Assembly (NCBI RefSeq): GCF_003814875.1
Contig: NZ_RKQF01000001.1
Span: 9,920,001-9,984,000, forward strand
DNA: 64,000 bases
Origin: Streptomyces sp. Ag109_O5-1
GTDB lineage: Bacteria > Actinomycetota > Actinomycetes > Streptomycetales > Streptomycetaceae
Direction: 5' to 3'
The position numbers were made by a program, and so were the translations under genes. The notes under the pieces are model-generated. The model saw only the letters and a program-made list of their open reading frames with translations, did not search any database and was not told where the DNA came from. Shown in pieces: positions 18,118-26,868 of the stretch (position 1 is the stretch's first letter; the number at the start of each line of letters is the position of its first letter).

Positions 18118-18136
18118 GGATTCACGATAGTCCTCG

Positions 18137-18212
18137 ACTTGCACGCCGTTCAACAAACCACTTGCACAGTGTTCAAGTCGTTCGCTAGCCTCCCCTTGAA
18201 CACAGTGCAAGT
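18137..18212. promoter_or_regulatory. Three TetR operator boxes
   Basis: Box 2 at 18160-18178 is ACTTGCACAGTGTTCAAGT, itself nearly palindromic. Box 3 at 18195-18212 is the same word in the opposite orientation with one change. Box 1 at 18137-18154 is a weaker copy (ACTTGCACGCCGTTCAAC). They lie between tetR 17434 and the divergent serine hydrolase. Confidence 0.75.
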
Positions 18213-18277
18213 CGCCGCGACGCCCGATGGGCAGTTTGGCGCCGTGCGTGAACCACACCGATCGAGGGGGAATCGAG

Positions 18278-19633
18278 ATGTCACACGATGCGCTGGCGGA
18301 GTTCGTCGAGGAGAAGGCCAAGGAGCTCGGCATCCCGGGTGCAGCGGTGGGAGTCCGGGTGCACGGACGGGAGCTGACCGTCTGCCACGGCGTGACGAGC
18401 ATCGACAACCCGCTGGCCGTCGACCGGGACACACTCTTCGTGCTGGGCTCGGTCACCAAGACGTACACGGCGACCGCGATCATGTGCCTGGTCGAACAGG
18501 GGCGGGTCGAACTGGAGGCGCCAGTGCGCCGCTACGTTCCCGAACTCCGGCTCCCCGATGAGGACGCGGCCGCGCAGATCACCATCCTGAACCTGCTCAA
18601 CCACACCGCCGGGCTGGACACCCGGATGGTCTTCGACAGTGGAGACGGAGACGACGCACTGGCCCGCGAGGTGACCAACATGGCCGAGGTGGCGATGATC
18701 GGCCCAGTCGGCGGCCGCGCCTCCTACAGCCAGCTCGGCTACAACCTGCTCGGCCGGGTCGTCGAGAACGTCACCGGCGAGACCTACGAGGCCGCTGTCG
18801 CCTCACTCGTCCTGGAACAGGCCGGCATGACCGACAGCGTCTTCACCGCCGGACAGGCCATCACCCGCCGGTTCGCCGTGGGCCACAACCTCAGCGAAGG
18901 GGCGCTCAAGGTCGCCCGGACTTGGAAGGACACGCGCGGCAACAACCCGGGCGGCGGCCTGGCGTCCTCGGTCTCCGACCAGTTGCGCTGGGCCCGGTTC
19001 CACCTCGGCGGCGGTGACCTGGCGCGGCGCATGCAGGAGCCGACGGTGGAGCTGCACGGCTCCACGCTCGGCGACGCCATCGGCCTCGGCTGGTTCCTGC
19101 GCGACGTGGACGGCGTGCGCACCATCGGGCACGGCGGATCGACCAACGGCCAGTTCGCCAACCTGCTGCTGGTCCCGGAGCGGGACTTCGCCGTCGTGGC
19201 GGCATCCAACGCTGGGCCTGACAACGGCCTGGAGTTCAACCAGGCTGTGCTCCGCTGGGCTCTCGAACACTACCTCGGCGTAGTCGAGCGCGACCCCGAC
19301 CCGCTCCCGTACGACCCGCAGCGCGCCCAGGAGATCACCGGGCACTACGAGAACGAATTCATGACGCTGATCATCGACACCGACGGCGACACGATGACGG
19401 TCGAATGCCGGATCAAGCCGGAGATCCGCGCGGCGGCCGACAGGGAACTGCCAGCGGACCTGCCGCCGGCCAGCCTCGGCCTGCTCCCCGGGAGCGGCGA
19501 CGAGTACATCGTCACCGGCGGCGGCCTGATCGGCCAGCGCGGTTTCCTCACCCGCGATGCCGACGGCGCCATCATCGGGGCCGACATGGCCGGACGGTTC
19601 TTCAACCGGGTCTCCTCGACACCCTCCGAGTGA
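18278..19633 (+). CDS. Serine hydrolase of the beta-lactamase/class C family
   Basis: The product is 451 residues. S58-V-T-K61 is the SxxK nucleophile motif, YSQLGYN is the Y-x-N region, and GHGGSTNG replaces the KTG box. The family includes esterases, D-aminopeptidases and penicillin-binding-protein-like enzymes. No signal peptide is visible, so esterase or amide hydrolase activity in the cytoplasm is more likely than resistance. The C-terminal 120 residues form the extra domain seen in such hydrolases. It is divergent from tetR 17434. Confidence 0.9.
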   Translation: MSHDALAEFVEEKAKELGIPGAAVGVRVHGRELTVCHGVTSIDNPLAVDRDTLFVLGSVTKTYTATAIMCLVEQGRVELEAPVRRYVPELRLPDEDAAAQITILNLLNHTAGLDTRMVFDSGDGDDALAREVTNMAEVAMIGPVGGRASYSQLGYNLLGRVVENVTGETYEAAVASLVLEQAGMTDSVFTAGQAITRRFAVGHNLSEGALKVARTWKDTRGNNPGGGLASSVSDQLRWARFHLGGGDLARRMQEPTVELHGSTLGDAIGLGWFLRDVDGVRTIGHGGSTNGQFANLLLVPERDFAVVAASNAGPDNGLEFNQAVLRWALEHYLGVVERDPDPLPYDPQRAQEITGHYENEFMTLIIDTDGDTMTVECRIKPEIRAAADRELPADLPPASLGLLPGSGDEYIVTGGGLIGQRGFLTRDADGAIIGADMAGRFFNRVSSTPSE

Positions 19634-19959
19634 CACCTTGGGAACCCCCGGAGAGCACCGCAGGCGAGGCTGGCACAGCTTCGCCCAGGTCCACAACATT
19701 TGACAATTACTCAGATGTTGCGACATGTCACTGCGTGCCAACGGGCCTCCCAGGCTGCGCCCCTGAGCGCCCTTGCCACACGAGTGGGGGCGGCTCACGC
19801 CACGGCGACCGGCGCCGGCAATGCCTCGGTGCGCGGGGGAACCCTTCGCCCTACGGGCTCGACCGAACTGTCCCTTCTGCGGCCCGTGCGAAGGCTGCTC
19901 GCCTGCTGGTGCAAAGAGTTGACGCGGCGTGCGACGGGAATCGCCGGTCAGGCGTGCCT

Positions 19960-20575
19960 GGAGATGCGTCCGTTCACTGCCTTCGAGACGACAGGAATGC
20001 ACACCGTCTGCGGCCGTACGGATCTGAAGAACTACGTACCCGACCAGGCCTCCGAGGCGGTCAGAGGGCTGCGTTCGGCGGGCGCCGTCATCATGGGCAG
20101 GAGCAACATGCCGGCGGGCCACCAGGACGTCCAGGCCGACAACCCCGTGTTCGGCCCCTCGTCACACCCGTGGGACACGGCCCGTACGTCGGGCGGGTCC
20201 GCCGGAGGCGGTCGTCCCACTTCACCGGCCTGTACGGGTACGAGTCGACAAGGCGATCGATCCCCCTCATCGGACATGTTCCCTACGGCCCGGGGCCGGG
20301 ACGGTGGACAGAGGCCGACATGGCCTGAGGCGGCGCACAGGTCCGCGACCACGTGACCTCGTCCCGATCCTGCAGGCGGTGGTCGGGCCGGCGGACCACG
20401 ACGTCGGCTTCACCTGCACACTGCGCCTCCGCGCGCGACCGGACTCGCTGATTTCCGGGTCGCAGTACGGAGTGAGGATCCGGCGTGCCTCATCGACGAC
20501 GACGTGGCGGAAGCCGTGGCGGAGGCGATCGGTACGGCGGGCAGCGGGGCCAAGGTCGTGATGCAGCGTACGAGC
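19960..20575 (+). pseudogene. Amidase pseudogene
   Basis: Three successive frames carry amidase-signature blocks in the right order: TTGMHTVCGRTDLKNYVP to TARTSGGSAGG, then FTGLYGYESTRRSIPLIGHVPYG, then RDLVPILQAVVGPADHDVGF, then CLIDDDVAEAVAEAIG. At least three frameshifts and a deletion of roughly 40 codons after GGSAGG separate them. The C-terminus is lost. It is a paralogue of the truncated amidase at 16006. Confidence 0.8.
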
Positions 20576-20689
20576 CGTCATTGTCGACAGGGTTTTACGT
20601 TGTCCGTTGTCCGTCGCGAGCCGGTTGTCGGTGCCCTCGGGGTGAGGTCCCGGCGGTGTCCGTCAGGAAGGGCGGCTTGGGTCCCGGCG

Positions 20690-21214
20690 CGGATTCAGAT
20701 CCAGACGGGCGCGTGGTCCTCGGAGTAGCGGGCGCCGAAGCCGCCGTGTGCAGAATCTCGTCGATCGTGGCGAGGTCGTCGCCCCTGGTCAGAGGGACAT
20801 CGACGGCGCGGGCGGGCCGGCTGGGAGACGGTGATGCCCTTGGTCGCGGCCAGGTTGCCGAGCTTGCCCACGGCTTGGACGTCCTTCTCGACGTTGCCGG
20901 GCTGCCGGCGGGGGTCGACATTGCGCATGTCGGCTACGTCGCGTTCGCCGGCGGGTGTGGCGGTGCCGGTGATGAAGCCGCGGCCGAGAGGTGAGTAGGC
21001 GACGAAGCCGACGCCCAGTTCGTCGAGGACCGGGAAGAGCTGCTCGACGTCCCACTCGAACAGGAGTGCCAGCCTGAAGGACGGAGGCCGGCCGCACCAC
21101 CTGCGCCCCGCGGATGGTCTGCGGGCCGGTCTCGCTCGGGCCGAAGTGCTTGGCCTTGCCCGCATCGATCAGTTCCTTGACAGTGTTCCGGCAAGAGGCC
21201 CGGCTCAGCGTCAT
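20690..21214 (-). pseudogene. Aldo/keto reductase pseudogene
   Basis: Leftward frames contain VKELIDAGKAKHFGPSETGP, then after a shift PVLDELGVGFVAYSPLGRGF, then DLATIDEIL and GGFGARYSEDHAPVW. These are ordered blocks of an AKR (YhdN/Tas-like) enzyme. Several frameshifts and the loss of the N-terminal catalytic tetrad show that it is dead. Confidence 0.8.
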
Positions 21215-21259
21215 TCACCAGGCGGATCGGTTGCGATCACTGACTCGACCTGCTTACTC

Positions 21260-21271
21260 TTACGATCGTAA
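21260..21271. promoter_or_regulatory. Perfect palindrome TTACGATCGTAA
   Basis: This 12-bp perfect palindrome lies about 77 bp before the SDR start at 21348. It belongs to a group of ATTACG/CGTAAT-type sites between 21 and 32 kb and is probably bound by one of the TetR proteins encoded there. Confidence 0.6.
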
Positions 21272-21347
21272 TTTAATGGACCGGGGCCGCGTCGGGTCAC
21301 GCCATCAGCGCTCTGGTCATCTCCTCTCCACTTCATCGGGAACCTTC

Positions 21348-22046
21348 ATGGACCTCTCCGCCAGCACCGCCCTTGTCACCGGAGCGAACCGGGGCTTCGG
21401 CCGGGCCCTCGCCGCCGAACTGCTCAACCGCGGGGCCACCGTCTACGCCGGCGCCCGCAACCCCGACCAGGTCGACCTGCCCGGCGCCAAGCCGATCGCG
21501 CTCGACATCACCGACCCCGCCTCCGTCGCGGCCGCCGTCGCGGCCACCGGCGATGTGACCATCCTGGTCAACAACGCGGGATCTTCCACCGGCGCCGACT
21601 TGCTCACCGCCGACCTGGACGACATCCGCCTGGAGATGAACACCCACTACCTCGGCACCCTGACGGTGGCCCGCGCCTTCGCACCCCAGATTGCGGCCAA
21701 CGGTGGCGGGGCCATGCTGAACGTCCTGTCCGGCCTGTCCTGGGTCAGCTTCCCGGAGTTCGGCGCCTACTGCGCCGCCAAATCCGCGGAGTGGTCACTT
21801 ACCAACACCCTGCGCGTGCAACTGGCCGACCAGGGCATCCGCGTGGCCGGTCTGCACGTCGGCTACATGGACACCGACATGGTCCGAACCGTCGACGCGG
21901 CCAAGTCCGACCCGGCCGACATCGCGCGCATCGCCGTGGACGGCATCGCCGCCGGCGCCTACGAGATCCTCGCCGACAACGCGGCCCGCCAGGCGCAGGC
22001 GGCACTGTCCGGGGGTGTCTCGGCGCTCTACCCGCAGCTCCCCTGA
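21348..22046 (+). CDS. Short-chain dehydrogenase/reductase
   Basis: This 232-residue SDR has TGANRGFG at residues 11-18, NNAGSS near 72, and YCAAKSAEWS as the active-site segment. It is slightly shorter than average, with C-terminal DNAARQAQAALSGG. It stands alone between pseudogenes and is preceded by TTACGATCGTAA, which suggests TetR control. The substrate is unknown. Confidence 0.92.
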   Translation: MDLSASTALVTGANRGFGRALAAELLNRGATVYAGARNPDQVDLPGAKPIALDITDPASVAAAVAATGDVTILVNNAGSSTGADLLTADLDDIRLEMNTHYLGTLTVARAFAPQIAANGGGAMLNVLSGLSWVSFPEFGAYCAAKSAEWSLTNTLRVQLADQGIRVAGLHVGYMDTDMVRTVDAAKSDPADIARIAVDGIAAGAYEILADNAARQAQAALSGGVSALYPQLP

Positions 22047-22149
22047 GGAGGGCCCGCCCTCGCCGGCCAATCGCCAGGCGCGTCCGCCAAGGGGGCGTCC
22101 TGACACGGCATCACAAGCAACCGGTTCGGGAGGCAGTGCCGTCGAGGCC

Positions 22150-22251
22150 GCGGTCATGACCGGGATGGCCGGAGTCATCACCGCGCTCGACAACCTGATC
22201 GTCACCGCCACCCTCCCCTCCATCCGCTAAGACCTCGGCGGCGGCCTCGCT
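22150..22251 (+). pseudogene. MFS transporter N-terminal remnant
   Basis: The frame MTGMAGVITALDNLIVTATLPSIR-stop-DLGGGLA matches the first membrane helix and following loop of DHA2-type drug exporters (LD.lIVn.ALPsIr.dL). An in-frame stop replaces one residue, and nothing follows. Confidence 0.6.
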
Positions 22252-22414
22252 CAAAAGCGAGGAGCTCTTCTGCCCGCCTGGCCTTTCCCGCTCTCGTACG
22301 CCGCCGGACGGTCTCGACGGCTCGGTTCGCCGGTCGGCCATCCAGGCGAAAACGGCTGGCCGGTGGCTCGCCCCGTGTGTCGGGTCTTGCCTGCTGAGCG
22401 TTTCCCGGCCTATT

Positions 22415-22434
22415 GTATTATGACCGTAAGGTAA
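22415..22434. promoter_or_regulatory. ATTATG-type operator-like site
   Basis: GTATTATGACCGTAAGGTAA resembles the ATTACG/CGTAAT sites nearby (ATTATGnCCGTAA). It lies about 210 bp before the enoyl-CoA hydratase at 22644. Confidence 0.4.
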
Positions 22435-22643
22435 ATGATGGGAAACGAGCGATGGCTCGCCATCAGCTCGAACGAACAGAGCCCACACCATGCCGCACAG
22501 GTGCAGGCGGGGCCGGCCCAGCCGACGCCGCTCCGACGGACAAGTCGGCGAAACCCGCACCCCACCAGGCGCAACAGCTCCGCGGTCGCCGGACGCGATC
22601 ACGGTCATGCAAGCCCGAGCCCCTATGAAATGGAAACCACGTC

Positions 22644-23474
22644 ATGAGCCAGCCCGGCACGATCCGCCTGGAGCGGACGACCCCGCGGACCGCGAGGATC
22701 ACGTTCTCGAATCCTCCCGTGAACCTGGTGATTCCCGAGTCCATCGTGACGCTGCACAAGATCGTCTCGGAGCTGGAGAACGACCCGGACATCCAGGTCG
22801 TCGTCTTCGCCAGCGAACTTCCCGACTTCTTCATCAACCACTTCGACGCCGCCGCGGCCGCCGACCTTCCCGTGCCCGAGCACGAGGACGACAACCCGCT
22901 GTGGACCGACATGGTCCTGCGGCTGAGCAAGGCTCCGTTCGTCAGCATCGCGGCCATCCGAGGCCGTACCCGCGGCGCCGGCAACGAGCTGGCCCTCGCC
23001 TGCGACCTGCGCTACGCCAGCCGCGAGAAGGCGTTCTTCGGCCAGCCCGAGGTCGGCCTCGGCCTCGTCCCTGGCGGAGGCGGCGCCGAGCGGCTCCCGC
23101 GCTCCATCGGCCGCGACCGCGCCCTGGAGGCCATCCTGACCAGCGCCGACTATGACGCCGACCTGGCCGAACGCTGGGGATGGGTTACCCGGACCCTGCC
23201 CGACGCGGAACTCGACGCCTTCGTCGACGCGACCGTCGCCCGCCTCGCCTCCTTCGACCGGCATGCACTGGCGACCGCGAAGTCCCAGGTCAACCGGGCG
23301 ACACTGCCGCCGGACGCCCACCTGGTCGCCGCCTTCGGCGAGTTCGCGGGCACCCTGACGCAGCCGGGATTCGCCGCGCGTGCGGTCGGACTCGGCGCAC
23401 TGGTTGCCGAAAGGGGCCTCGACGTCGAGTACCAGCTGGGTGAGTACATCGGCCGGGTCAGCGAAGCCCTCTGA
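22644..23474 (+). CDS. Enoyl-CoA hydratase/isomerase family protein
   Basis: This crotonase-fold protein has 276 residues. The oxyanion segment is AIRGRTRGAGNELALACDLRYA, then GQPEVGLGLVPGGGGAERL. As with the protein at 2811, one of the two hydratase glutamates is not evident. It stands alone, 200 bp behind an ATTATG-type site, and is followed by a truncated alpha/beta hydrolase. That suggests a former hydratase-hydrolase pair like the one at 1880-3779. Confidence 0.9.
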   Translation: MSQPGTIRLERTTPRTARITFSNPPVNLVIPESIVTLHKIVSELENDPDIQVVVFASELPDFFINHFDAAAAADLPVPEHEDDNPLWTDMVLRLSKAPFVSIAAIRGRTRGAGNELALACDLRYASREKAFFGQPEVGLGLVPGGGGAERLPRSIGRDRALEAILTSADYDADLAERWGWVTRTLPDAELDAFVDATVARLASFDRHALATAKSQVNRATLPPDAHLVAAFGEFAGTLTQPGFAARAVGLGALVAERGLDVEYQLGEYIGRVSEAL

Positions 23475-23689
23475 TGGCCCCGGCCGCGCCCACGACCGAC
23501 CGTAGCGCCCCACTGGGGGCCCGTAGGCGCCGCGACAGCCTGGGGCGGTGCCATCCTCGGCGGCCCACCAGGGTCCCTGCGGCGGCCGGGCACGCCCAAC
23601 GGCAGCCCCGGCCGCCGGCTCCCGGCCGGAGGGCCGCGCCCCGCCCGCCGGGGTCCGAACCTCGAGACTGTGTCCGGCACCTCACCGAG

Positions 23690-23947
23690 AGGGTCGCTGC
23701 CCAGCTCAAGGCGACTCTTCGCTGGGGAAATCAAGCACCGATGGACTTCTCCTTGATCCGGCATCCCGTTCTGGTCGCGTACGGCGAGGACGACCGCAGG
23801 CTTCCAACACGAGCATCGTCCGACCTCGCGCATCGCCTGCCCAACGCCTCACTTCGGATCTACCCCGATGTCGGCCATGGCGGCGTCTTCCAGCACCACG
23901 AGCACCACGAGCAGTTCGTGCCGCATATTCCGGAGCTTCTTCGATGA
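23690..23947 (+). pseudogene. Alpha/beta hydrolase C-terminal remnant
   Basis: About 85 codons read QLKATLRWGN, IRHPVLVAYGEDDRRLPTRA and LRIYPDVGHGGVFQHHEQF-like text. This is the acid and histidine end of the hydrolase group encoded at 25672, 27817 and 30273. The nucleophile half is missing and unrelated GC-rich sequence precedes it. A short HEHHEHHEQF stutter sits near the end. Confidence 0.75.
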
Positions 23948-23973
23948 GCTGCCAAGCCGGAGGTATCAGAAAG

Positions 23974-24378
23974 ATGCGTCTGAAAAAGCTGGTTCTTGGT
24001 TCCGCGGGCCTCGGGATCGCCGTGATCGGGTTGATCTATCTCTTGGCTCCCCACCTCTTGCTCGACGTCTACGGGGTCGACATCCAGTCGCCATCGGAGG
24101 CGAACATCTTCAGGAGCGGTTCCGGGTCACTGTTCGTAGCCATGGCGATCTTGTTCTGCCTGGGAGCCTTTAACACGCGTTACACCAGGACTTCGCTCAT
24201 CACGCTGTTCACCTTCATGAGCGGCCTGGCTGTGGGGCGCCTGGTCAGCATCGTGGCGGATGGGTGGCCCCATGCTCTGCTGATCGCCGTTCTTGTCGTC
24301 GAGGCTTCCTACGCCGGGGCTGCGGCCTATGTGTTGCGGGTGGAGGACTCCTCCCCGCAGCTGAAAGAGACCGCCTGA
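23974..24378 (+). CDS. DUF4345-type small membrane protein
   Basis: The product is 134 residues from the ATG at 23974, chosen because GGAGG lies 10 bases before it; an ATG at 23944 is possible. Four hydrophobic segments are visible (about residues 5-27, 43-63, 70-90, 97-120), with the APHLLLDVYG and RSGSGSLFVAMAI motifs I associate with DUF4345. The function is unknown. Its neighbours are remnants, so no operon partner is evident. Confidence 0.75.
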   Translation: MRLKKLVLGSAGLGIAVIGLIYLLAPHLLLDVYGVDIQSPSEANIFRSGSGSLFVAMAILFCLGAFNTRYTRTSLITLFTFMSGLAVGRLVSIVADGWPHALLIAVLVVEASYAGAAAYVLRVEDSSPQLKETA

Positions 24379-24658
24379 CAGTAGTGTCGCGTGATGCCGG
24401 CCGCACCATCTGATGGCTCGTTCTCGCAATACAGAGGCGTGACCTGCGAGAACGGGGACCTGCGGCTCGATCGCGCATTGGACCAGCGACACCCGGATCG
24501 GCGAGCTAGGGCAGTACGCAATTGATCAGCCGACGTTCCACTGCCACTTCGTCCCGGACCCCGACGGCTCTCGAACAGCCCAGGCCGTCAAGCCCGCCCG
24601 CGTGCGCTGCCGGCCTCAACGAAACCGCCGACCATAAAGGACTTCCCAATAGCGGACG
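24379..24658. other. Non-coding or decayed stretch
   Basis: A rightward frame near 24470 reads HWTSDTRIGELGQYAIDQPT, then FHCHFVPDPDGS. It looks protein-like but I cannot assign it. Otherwise nothing. Confidence 0.3.
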
Positions 24659-24841
24659 TCAAGCCGTAGCCGCGAGCGAGGGGCGGGGTTCGTAGGAGGT
24701 CTGGTCGCGGATCATGGCCCAGAGAACGTTGAGGCGTCGGCGGGCCAGAGCGAGGACGGCCTGGATGTGGCTTTTACCTTCGTTGCGTTTGCGATGGTAG
24801 GAGCGCTGAGAGACGGGACAGCACCGGATGCTGGCCATCGC
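24659..24841 (-). mobile_element. IS110-family transposase C-terminal fragment
   Basis: The frame ends PVSQRSYHRKRNEGKSHIQA, then VLALARRRLNVLWAMIRDQT. This is the typical end of IS110/IS1647-type transposases (Y.rKRaeGK.h.qAl.alARRR..vLwAmlRd). The rest of the element is absent. Confidence 0.75.
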
Positions 24842-24933
24842 GGCGACAAGCTGACTGCCATACCCGGAGTCCTCGGGCTTCACCGATCCTACGAATGGCC
24901 GGCGTGAGCCCGCGCTAGAACCGTAGGACAAGC

Positions 24934-25542
24934 TCAGGCTTCTGGGCTCAGTGCCGCCGGCTGGTCCTCGCTGCCGTGCGCCAGCGAGGCGAGAATTTCC
25001 TTGCGGCAGACATCGAGGATTTCGTCCGCCAGCGGAGAACCGTCCGGGCATGCCCGCGACAGCATGACCGCGCCGACCGACTGAGCGAGCATGTCGATCA
25101 GCGTGGTGCGGTCCACGCGCTGGTCCGCATCCCCTGGCGTGTCGCTCAGGGCCTGAAGGGCCGTCAACAGGTTCTCGATCCCGGCCGCGAACTCCGTTTT
25201 GATATCCGCCGACTGACGTGCGGCATCGCCGCTGAGGGCCGCGATGGTGCCACCGTCACTGCGCCCGTCGCGATGCTCCCGGGAGACATAGCGCTCGACG
25301 AACTCGGCGGGGCCCAGACCTTCCGTCCGTGCCGCGATCTGCGAGAGCCCGCTCGCGGACGCTTCGGCCATCAGGTCGGCCTTGGAGCCGAAGTGCTTGT
25401 AGAACCCGCCATGGGTGAACCCGGCGGCTGCCATCAGTTCCGCCACGCCGACAGCGTCATAGCCGCGCTCGCGGAACAGCCTGGCAGCTGTCGCGACGAT
25501 GTGCGCACGGTTCTGTTCCGCCTGGGCCCTGGTGACCCGCAT
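24934..25542 (-). CDS. TetR-family transcriptional regulator
   Basis: The product is 202 residues. The helix-turn-helix is YDAVGVAELMAAAGFTHGGFYKHFGSK at about 27-53, as in the AcrR/TetR_C_16-like group with EHRDG and GCPSAAL-type middles. It is divergent from an alpha/beta hydrolase, with a perfect 24-bp palindrome 43 bp before its start. It therefore likely represses itself and the hydrolase. A C-terminal copy of it survives at 43359-43687. Confidence 0.93.
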   Translation of the reverse strand: MRVTRAQAEQNRAHIVATAARLFRERGYDAVGVAELMAAAGFTHGGFYKHFGSKADLMAEASASGLSQIAARTEGLGPAEFVERYVSREHRDGRSDGGTIAALSGDAARQSADIKTEFAAGIENLLTALQALSDTPGDADQRVDRTTLIDMLAQSVGAVMLSRACPDGSPLADEILDVCRKEILASLAHGSEDQPAALSPEA

Positions 25543-25584
25543 GTCCAGCTCCCTTCCACGGTCGACGCTCGACGGTCAAGCATA

Positions 25585-25608
25585 CATAGATGTCGATCGA
25601 CATCTATG
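25585..25608. promoter_or_regulatory. Perfect 24-bp palindrome, TetR operator
   Basis: The half-site CATAGATGTCGA is followed directly by its exact complement, giving 24 bp without a mismatch. It lies between the divergent tetR (start 25542) and hydrolase (start 25672). The chance of such a palindrome here is negligible, and TetR dimers bind sites of this kind. Confidence 0.85.
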
Positions 25609-25622
25609 AGGTTGACTTTTTA

Positions 25623-25637
25623 AATTACGACCGTCAT
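25623..25637. promoter_or_regulatory. ATTACG-type operator-like site
   Basis: AATTACGACCGTCATT fits the ATTACGnnCGTAAT pattern found at five other places nearby. It lies 35 bp before the hydrolase start and 15 bp from the 24-bp palindrome, so two regulators may act on this promoter. Confidence 0.45.
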
Positions 25638-25671
25638 TGTATTGCTCGCCCCCTCCAGAAAGGCTCAGGTC

Positions 25672-26511
25672 ATGAGTGACACGCATGTGACCGCACCGAC
25701 CCAGTACATCGAGGTCGACGGTGAACGGTTCGCCTACCGCCGCTGGGGCAAGCCCTCCGACGTCCCGATCTTCCTCGTCCAGCACTTCCGCGGGGGAATG
25801 GACAACTGGGACCCCCTGCTCACCGACGGCCTGGCCGAAGGCCGTGAGGTCATCCTGTTCGACGGGCGCGGTGTCGCCTCGTCATCCGGCCTGCCGCGCA
25901 ACCGGGTCGAGGGCATGGCCGACGACATCGCCGCCGTCATCCGGGCGCTGGGGCTGGAGCGGGTCGATCTGCTCGGCTTCTCGCTCGGCGGTTACCAGGC
26001 ACAGGAGGTCACGCTGCGCCACCCCCAGCTGGTACGCAAGCTCCTCCTGCTCGGCACCGGCCTCCGCGGCGGGGACCCGACGATGGACCCCAAGGTGCCC
26101 GAGGTGGCGCTGAACCCGGTCCCCACCCTGGAGGACTTCCTCTTCCTGTTCTTCGGCCGCTCACAAGCCGCGGTCGAAGCGGGCCGGGCCTTCTGGGAGC
26201 GACGCCGCCAGCGGGCCGACCAGGACCCGCCGAGCTCGCCCGCAGTCGGGCAGGCGCAGTTCGAAGCGTCCATGGCCTATGCGGAGCCGCTGCCGGGCGA
26301 GAATCCCTACGCCTACCTGAACGCGATCACCCAGCCGACGCTGGTACTCAACGGCGAGAACGACGTGATGATCGCCTCGATCAACTCCTGGCACCTCGCC
26401 CAGAACATCCCCAACGCCCAGCTGCTGATCTACCCCGACGCCGGACACGGAGCCCACTTCCAGTACCCCGAGCGGTTCCTCAAGCACGCCCTCCAGTTCC
26501 TCGACGAGTAA
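25672..26511 (+). CDS. Alpha/beta hydrolase
   Basis: The ATG at 25672 follows AGAAAGG and gives 279 residues. The nucleophile elbow is GFSLGG, the acid is in NGENDVMI and the histidine in DAGHGAHF. The HFRGGMDNWDP stretch after beta-3 is the oxyanion region. Relatives in the window are at 27817 and 30273, with fragments at 23690 and 43688. The last shares almost the whole C-terminus (INSWHL..NIPNAQL). It likely cleaves a small ester or lactone; the substrate is unknown. Confidence 0.93.
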   Translation: MSDTHVTAPTQYIEVDGERFAYRRWGKPSDVPIFLVQHFRGGMDNWDPLLTDGLAEGREVILFDGRGVASSSGLPRNRVEGMADDIAAVIRALGLERVDLLGFSLGGYQAQEVTLRHPQLVRKLLLLGTGLRGGDPTMDPKVPEVALNPVPTLEDFLFLFFGRSQAAVEAGRAFWERRRQRADQDPPSSPAVGQAQFEASMAYAEPLPGENPYAYLNAITQPTLVLNGENDVMIASINSWHLAQNIPNAQLLIYPDAGHGAHFQYPERFLKHALQFLDE

Positions 26512-26595
26512 GTAGCTGCGCGCCAAGGCCGAACGGCACGTCCTCGGCCGACGGCGGTCCCGGTCGTTCCTGCGCCGCCCGCCACCCAGTAAAGT

Positions 26596-26609
26596 ATTAC
26601 GTACGTAAT
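26596..26609. promoter_or_regulatory. Perfect palindrome ATTACGTACGTAAT
   Basis: This 14-bp perfect palindrome is the best match to the local operator family. It lies 260 bp before tetR 26869; a weaker ATTACGTGCGT half-type site is at 26797-26807, closer to that gene. The 26512-26868 gap holds no other feature I can identify. Confidence 0.65.
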
Positions 26610-26868
26610 GTAATTTATCCATGCGCATGGCGGATGCCTCATCGGATTCACAGTCCGGGACGTAGGTCTGCCGGATGTCCGCCACCAACAAAGGAGGGGC
26701 GGTCGCGCCGGGCAACAGCCAAGGCCGCCATGCGAGCCCGTGGCCTGCCGTCCGCTGGGAGGCAGATTGACCGCACAATCACCTGTCGATCGTAATATTA
26801 CGTGCGTCAGGCCATGGATTAGGATGGGATCACGAGGCAATGCCCGGCAAAGTTGAGGGAGACACCCT

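Larger units (their letters stand above)
22047..22643. other. Intergenic region with transporter remnant and operator-like site
   Basis: This is a 600-bp region without an intact gene. It holds a short MFS remnant and an operator-like site, listed separately. Confidence 0.5.

Noticed and set aside
18278..19633. Calling the serine hydrolase a beta-lactamase resistance gene
   Set aside because: SxxK is present, but there is no signal peptide and HGG replaces KTG. Esterase-type relatives fit better.
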